Shown: piece by piece, positions 58,421-64,000 of the stretch
Layout: each line of letters begins with the position of its first letter
How positions within the stretch are numbered: position 1 is the stretch's first letter
Assembly: GCA_944472135.2 (NCBI GenBank)
Contig: OX235263.1
Span: 1,657,517-1,721,516, forward strand
DNA from: Trichobilharzia regenti
Taxonomy: Eukaryota; Platyhelminthes; Trematoda; Strigeidida; Schistosomatidae
Length of the DNA: 64,000 nucleotides
Direction of reading: 5' to 3'
Made by a program: the position numbers and the translations under genes
The notes under the pieces: model-generated
Database searches by the model: none
The model's input: only the letters and a program-made list of their open reading frames with translations
What the model was told of the DNA's origin: nothing

Positions 58421-58424
58421 ACAA

Positions 58425-58500
58425 TTGAAATAATAATAATAGTAGTATATTCACATTTTGTACATGAGAGACGCCAGTTTACAGGCATCATCAATATGAT
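58425..58500 (-). mobile_element. CR1-like 3' end
   Basis: Complement of the terminus: GAGACGCCAGTTTACAGGCA at 58470-58489 with an (AAT)n tail before it. Confidence 0.7.
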
Positions 58501-58680
58501 AAATTACATATACGATTAGCAATCATAATTAATAATAATGTTTTAATAAAATACATATTTTTTGCTACTTGTGTACGACACACCAAATATACAGGCATGG
58601 ATAAGCATTATATAAATTTCATAAATTTGGTTTATAGTTAAATTACATGGTTGCTGACGTTTCTGTCTTTGGTTTGTGGG

Positions 58681-58944
58681 AACAATATGATAACCAGTCA
58701 TTCAATGGAGCACATCATGAAATATAGGAATATTGACTTCGCATTAACAAAAAAACCCAAGTAAGTTTTAGATGGATTAAAAATACTTGGGAAAAAATAA
58801 AGCTTGAAGTTATTCCACAATATAACCAGTCATTTAATGGAGCACATCATGAAATATAGGAGTATTGACTTCGCATTAACAAAAAAACCCAAGTTTTAGA
58901 AGGATTAAAAATACTTGGGAAAAAATAAAGCTTGAAGTAATTCC
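58681..58944. repeat. Tandem duplication, two ~130-bp units
   Basis: 58681-58815 and 58816-58944 share TAACCAGTCATT, AATGGAGCACATCATGAAAT and ATACTTGGGAAAAAATAAAG, differing by a few substitutions and a 4-5 bp indel. Confidence 0.9.
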
Positions 58945-59449
58945 GAATCTCATTTTTGATTTATATCCAAATTGGGAAATAAGAACGAATCGTGACGTTG
59001 TATTACAAATTGATACCTTTCCATTGGTATAAGAGTATATTCCACAAATGTAATCCGGGTTGCGTCGCGGGGAAAGTTAATTCGTTATTAACCAGGCAAC
59101 TGAAAGATACGGGACCAATAATGTTCGCAGATCATTTGTCATTGTAAATGGTCAAACATCCACATTATTCATTCTCATTCAAAAAGTCAAATGGAAGCTG
59201 AAATGGTGAGAGAAAAAAGAAGACAAACAACAGCAAGGCAAAAGAAAGCAAGAGGAGTCCTTAAGGAGTGATTAATAAATATATACATATATATTCTGTC
59301 TAGTAGCTATGCTTATTTTTGTTCATTAACTAACTAGTCCCGTTATGCTAACTTTCAAATTATGTGTGAACTAATATTACTGTCCTGTGTAGAAATGTTT
59401 ATCATCTAGTTCCAATAATATTAAAATTAATAATTGTAGTTGGTTGTAA

Positions 59450-59650
59450 CTACACGTTTAAAGAACTTAAAATATCTATGTATGGTGAAAAAGAAGGTGT
59501 AAGAGTCAGGCGCAAAAGTGCATTGTCATCTTTGAGCAGTCTGGTGACTGAGGAGATGAACACTGGAAGTGTGTTTGCATCGCGCACATTAGCTGGTAGT
59601 CTATTCCAAATGACTGAAAACTGAAATAATCGGAGCCCACACAATTATTT
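59450..59650 (-). mobile_element. Non-LTR C-terminal fragment
   Basis: The minus-strand frame LFQFSVIWNRLPANVRDANT followed by LPVFISSVTRLLKD resembles the FxxRVIxxWNSLP...F C-terminus of CR1/jockey-like elements. Confidence 0.55.
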
Positions 59651-59699
59651 AAAACAAACATATGTACAATCAATACATCAAATGTTGTGGATTCTGGCA

Positions 59700-59962
59700 T
59701 GACAAACTGACCTTGAAGAACTGTAGAGCTTACAGCAGTACGCCTACATTCCTTCTCAGGTTGATGATCCAAGTGGAAGTCGTCTGGATACAAACAGAGT
59801 TACGAATAGACAGATGAAAGATGACACCAATTCAGTATATACAACATGAACATATGTACAAAATCACACACCAATCACGTTGGGTTGCTCATTGATGCGC
59901 TACCCTTTGAAGAATTGTAGGACTTACAGCAGTACGCCCACAACCCTTCTCAGGTTGACGCC
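59700..59962 (-). repeat. Repeated motif downstream of BEL/Pao pol
   Basis: Two copies (59708-59770 and 59900-59960) of a ~55-bp motif containing TTACAGCAGTACGCC and CCTTCTCAGGTTGA. A third, diverged copy is near 58325. Position suggests 3' non-coding or LTR sequence of the Pao element, but no paired LTR is in the window. Confidence 0.5.
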
Positions 59963-61072
59963 CTAGGTTGGAAAATCGTCAAGTGGTTCATCCTGCGACT
60001 CTCGACTCTCAGCTCCTTCCAGTAGACACAGTTTTCTAATATCTCGCACCAACATGCCACAACTTGTTCTCACCTCAACCGTCCTCACCAACCCATCACC
60101 AGTACACAGTAGCCTTTCCACCACTCCCGAAGGCCACCTACCTGTGGCACATTTATCTGCTACTAGGACTATATCACCAACATTTAGGTTTCTGCACAAC
60201 GTTTTCCACTTGTCTCTGGTTTGCAGTGCTAGAACATACTCTTTTAACCATCTTTTCCAAAATATATCTTTCATGTGCCTGGCTTGTTTCCATCTTTTAA
60301 TCGCAGGTATTTCTTCCGCGCTCAAGTCCTCTATGCTAGGGTTGTCTCTCAATAACAATAATTTATTTGAGGCTAACACATCGAAATCTTTGGCGTCGTC
60401 CCTCACGGGTAATAGCGGCCGGTATTCGTTCAGCTTCAGAAAAAATGTCTCGGAAGTTTCGTCATTCAAACTCTGGTTTTTAATTATGGACCTTAAATTA
60501 CGCTTGATAATTCCTATAATTCTTTCTCATAGCCCACCTCTATGTCTGGCATATGGTGGGTTGAAGTGCCACTCGATGTTTCTTTTCAGTAACTCTTCAT
60601 GGACTCTCATTTGAGGACCTTCGAAGTACTCTTTAAGCTCGGCGTGACAGCCAACAAAATTAGTCCCTCTGTCACTGAACATCATCTTCGGTGCACCTCG
60701 GCGATTTATAAATCTACCTAGTGTTAGAACGAATGAATCAGCAGTTAACGTATGAACCATCTCAATATGCACGGCTCTCATTTTCAAACAGGTGAATAAA
60801 CAGCCATATCTTTTACATAAAGTTCTGCCTTTCTTTACCACAAAAGGTCCGAACAAATCCACTCCGACGCACTCGAATGGATAATTCCCTCCAGAGACTT
60901 GCCACACTCGGAGTGGTGCCATCATCTGCTGTGCTGAGCGAGCATTCCGTAGTTTACACTCCATGCACCTATCAATTATTTACGGACAGCAGTACCTCCC
61001 CTCACTATCCAAAACTTACATCGAATACTTGACAGTACTTGCGAAGTACCCAAATGACCTTCAAGAACATGG

Positions 61073-62084
61073 TGTAACAACAGAAGACAAGGGCCAGGCA
61101 ACAGATCGTTTTATTATGAAAATCAACACGTATTTATACATATTTCACATACATTATTATAGCTTATGCAAGTAGACAAGCGCAGTCATCTGATTGGTTG
61201 TTTATCAGAAGTTAGGCAAACAAACGCAGGCTTCTGATTGGTTGTTTCGGGATTCCTCGACAAAGAGAGTTCTCTATCTGCGAATCATATTTTGCCACGT
61301 TAACTTTGCTGTGATTGGTTGTTGAATCAGCCTTGCTCATATTTTCTCGCGGCCTGCTCTCATCACACTCGTCCCCCCGTCAAATACGTGCGACTGAAGT
61401 CGGCTTGATCTACTTGGTGCAGGCGTCATCGTTGGCTTGTCTCGCTGTATCCATTTCTGGAGCTCGCTGACGTTCACGCGCCTCTCATTGTTCGTCATTG
61501 CGATTGTGTCCGCGTAATCCCATCTCGAAGTGACCATATGTGGTCCTTCCCACTTTGGAAACTGTTTGCCTGACCCTGTCGAACATTCGTCAGTATTTCG
61601 TCTCACACTTTCATATGCTGCTTTCACCCGACCTCCCAGCAGCGTCCCAAGTAGCAGCTCCATCGCTGACAGATCTTGAACGCCTCTCAACTGCGCAGAA
61701 GCCTTGAAGTCCTGCCCGAAGATCCATATGTCTCCATCAAAAACAGCAGGGCATAGGCTTTCCATTTGTCGGTAGGCAGCGACACCAAATGTAACAACAG
61801 AAGACAAGGGCCAGGCAACAGATCGTTTTATTATGAAAATCAACACGTATTTATACATATTTCACATACATTATTATAGCTTATGCAAGTAGACAAGCGC
61901 AGTCATCTGATTGGTTGTTTATCAGAAGTTAGGCAGACAAACGCAGGCTTCTGATTGGTTGTTTCGGGATTCCTCGACAAAGAGAGTTCTCTATCTGCGA
62001 ATCATATTTTGCCACGTTAACTTTGCTGTGATTGGTTGTTGAATCAGCCTTGCTCATATTTTCTCACGGCCTGCTCTCACCACA
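61073..62084 (-). mobile_element. Compact non-autonomous LTR retrotransposon (1,012 bp)
   Basis: LTRs 61073-61367 and 61790-62084 (295 bp each, about three differences), flanked by ATGG at 61069-61072 and 62085-62088. The internal region is only 422 bp. A polypurine tract (GACGGGGGGACGAG on the minus strand, 61368-61381) precedes the downstream LTR. Internal coding is a fused ORF. Solo LTRs of the same family at 29212 and 33511 also have 4-bp duplications. It cannot encode its own RT, so it needs a partner element. Confidence 0.94.
61380..61789 (-). CDS. Fused Gag-start/integrase-end ORF of the compact LTR element
   Basis: The minus-strand frame from MESLCPAVFDGDIWIFGQDF (ATG near 61761) reads through QLRGVQDLSAMELLLGTLLG. 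It then reaches a block resembling an integrase C-terminus, FPKWEGPHMVTSRWDYADTI and RRVNVSELQKWIQRDK, and stops just before the polypurine tract. About 130 codons, without an internal stop. Family assignment of the first half to Gag is inferred from position. The second half resembles Ty3/gypsy-type integrase tails (FPKWxGPxxV). Confidence 0.75.
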
Positions 62085-63050
62085 ATGGTAGTGTCTTATA
62101 ATGAGATCAGCGACTGGATGGTAGCAAGATAATAAAGCCGGATGACGGGTCCCATATGACGATTCTAACATTTGTAGACGTCCATCAACTCTAGCGATCC
62201 CTTCAGAAACTATCGGAGATAATCTATCTAACCGCACCATGAAATCTGCGAAATCAGGACTATCCTCCTTGGCAGTCTCACCCCACGCTTCCCACTGAGC
62301 AGCCCTCAAAATCGACAACTCTGCATTTCTGATATCTTCGACTCTCAAAGTTCGCACATTCATATTTTCGTATCCCGCAAGATGCATGACCTTTAAATAT
62401 GTAACATATCGTGTCAACCACGCAACAGCTTTCAGTAATTTGTACCAAAAAGAATAATATTTAAAAAGTGGATGTAAACCTGAATGTCTTTCTTGAGTAG
62501 ATGTTAAACTGACACTTGTCTTCAACTCCAAGGCACACTCGTTTATCGGTGGTTCATCTTCTCTACGAGGCCACATACTATCAGCCCGTGGCAAGAATTC
62601 TGGACCTTTCCACCACTTATTTTTAACCGCATTCATATCAGTAACTCCTCGCGAGGCTAGATCGGCCGGATTTTTTCCAGACGGTACGTACCTCCACTGT
62701 TCAACATTTGTTAGTTCACGAATTTGAGATACTCTGTTAGCTACAAAACACGCATATCTTGCTGACTCTTTGCGTATATAATATATAACGGACATCGAGT
62801 CAGTCCAAAACGTTACAGGATACTTGGGATAATCGAACTCTTTACATACCTTTGTGAGTAACCGCGCAGCTAGCAAGGCTGCATTAAGTTCTAATCTCGG
62901 AATCGAAATCGTCTTTAGAGGTGCAACTCTAGATTTACCCATCACTAGGCTAACATCTATATCATCACTGAAGGTGGTTCTGATGTAGACGGCTACTCCA
63001 AATTCAACCTCAGAGGCATCAGAAAAAAACATGGAGGTGAATTATACCAT

Positions 63051-64000
63051 GATGGTGGGGACATATGTGAACCACCCTTATCTGTGGGACAGCACTCTAT
63101 TGCTAAGGCTCCTGAATTCGGATGGCTTCTGCAAAATGAGAATAAATAAAAAAGTAAAAACTAAAAAATAATGAAAAAAAGAAATAGAAGTTGAAAATTG
63201 CCTAGAGCCGAAGTTTAAATGCAAACTCCTGAATTAAAGTAAATGGTATGAGTATACTACTTCAGAAGGACACCGAACTGTGTACTTCAGAAAAACATAT
63301 ATTACTAGGCCCTCGCTTTTCTTTTACATAGCTCACTCACTCTGACTTTTGTGTTTTACTCCTTTTAAACCTCGTAAGTAGGTGAAATTATAACCTGTCT
63401 TTCACTTTAAACTAATTGTTCGCAGAAAAGACTGTAAAATATCGAGAAAATAATATTTCTTGAAAAAAAAACAATAAAAATGATGAACCCCATGCCTGTT
63501 ATATATTTTGAATTATTAACACATTTTATATACTTCTGCACCTGTCTGCCGGTTTTCTTGTGTCTTCTTCTCTTTTCAAAGATACTGCTTTCAACGAAGG
63601 TACTGATACAGCGCTGCAATTCTGTACTTATTCGTGATATTGCTAGCTCATCTGGTGAATAACGGGATCATCGGTATTATAAAATCTGCTGACAAGTTCA
63701 AAGTGGGTCTCATAAACAACTGGAAATGTCACGAATATGATGTACTTACAGGTAAATTTAAAGTTTAATAGACTTTAAAACTCTTTCTGAATGATTTACT
63801 GATAATTATTGTTTATTCTGCATCTCTTATGTATCACGTCAGCACCTGTACAGAAATGCTACTTACCTTCCCAACTAACGCAATCATTTATGATTCCCGC
63901 GTAAAATTGACATGTATTTTTTTCTCAATCACAGTTTAGATTTGATGCTATATCTATTTCCTTATTTGTACACTTCATTTTAAATGTTTCTCTTACATTT
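63051..64000. other. No recognised feature
   Basis: AT-rich to the right edge; short ORFs only. No gene or repeat is supported. Confidence 0.4.

Larger units (their letters stand above)
59963..63050 (-). mobile_element. BEL/Pao retrotransposon pol (RNase H to integrase), split by a small LTR element
   Basis: Minus strand. 63032-62089: RNase H with FFSDASEVEFGVAVYI, PRLELNAALLAARL and FWTDSMSVIYYI, then the BEL/Pao connector YVPSGKNPADLASRGV and KWWKGPEFL, and the integrase zinc-binding start at HPVADLIIRHYH. After the insertion (61073-62088 with one duplicated ATGG) it continues as integrase: YPFECVGVDLFGPFVV, HTLTADSFVLTLGRFINRRG, FSDRGTNFVG and a late acidic region. A stop near 60530 and a frame change near 60975 break it. 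The 5' half of pol is absent beyond about 63050, where a T-run frameshift also occurs. Confidence 0.9.

Noticed and set aside
1..64000. CRISPR arrays, operons or phage-type defence systems
   Set aside because: Spliceosomal introns, SINEs and LINEs show a eukaryotic genome; no regularly spaced direct repeats with spacers were found.

Overview
The window looks like a blood fluke (Schistosoma or a close schistosomatid) nuclear chromosome. It is AT-rich and dominated by retroelements. It carries a gene with 29-36 nt micro-introns near its 5' end, several tRNA-derived SINE families (one resembling schistosome SM-alpha, with hammerhead-like sequence), RTE, CR1-like and Penelope-like elements, and Ty3/gypsy and BEL/Pao LTR elements. 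The species is inferred from these features; no marker was compared with a database.

Only two host protein genes can be supported. A complete six-exon COQ4 gene (ubiquinone biosynthesis, plus strand) lies at 525-1530, just downstream of a truncated gypsy RNase H fragment. A minus-strand gene of the FAM166B/CIMIP2B type (ciliary microtubule inner protein) is spread over six exons from 50700 to 31937. Its introns of about 8.4 and 9.4 kb are filled with transposons, and its last exon was not found.

Layout. 1-450: gypsy fragment. 525-1530: COQ4. 1.7-2.4 kb: SINE palindrome and degenerate telomere-type repeats. 2.85-8.7 kb: a minus-strand RTE element between about 300-bp direct repeats, split by a plus-strand RTE copy that has a clean target duplication and a 92-bp fold-back at its 5' end. 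9.4-26.9 kb: fragments of Penelope-like elements (PLEs), RTE, a second LINE (LINE2) and SINEs, including a PLE inverted repeat at 16.2-16.9 kb. 27-31.8 kb: SINEs with hammerhead-like cores, LINE2 and a solo LTR. 31.9-50.7 kb: the CIMIP2B-like gene with intronic PLE, RTE, LINE2 and SINE copies and an internally deleted Ty3/gypsy element with near-identical LTRs and a 571-codon ORF. 51.5-59.6 kb: CR1-like fragments in both orientations and LTR-like repeats. 59.9-63.05 kb: a BEL/Pao pol on the minus strand, split by a 1-kb LTR element with gag- and integrase-derived ends.

No prokaryotic features, CRISPR arrays or functional tRNA/rRNA genes are seen. The tRNA-like sequences are SINE heads. The most notable structures are the RTE fold-back insertion, hammerhead-like motifs in SINEs and PLEs, a SINE/LINE pair sharing a 3' tail, and the compact non-autonomous LTR element with 4-bp target duplications and a triple CCAAT array. 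Element ends given as round or approximate positions were placed by eye from repeat similarity.
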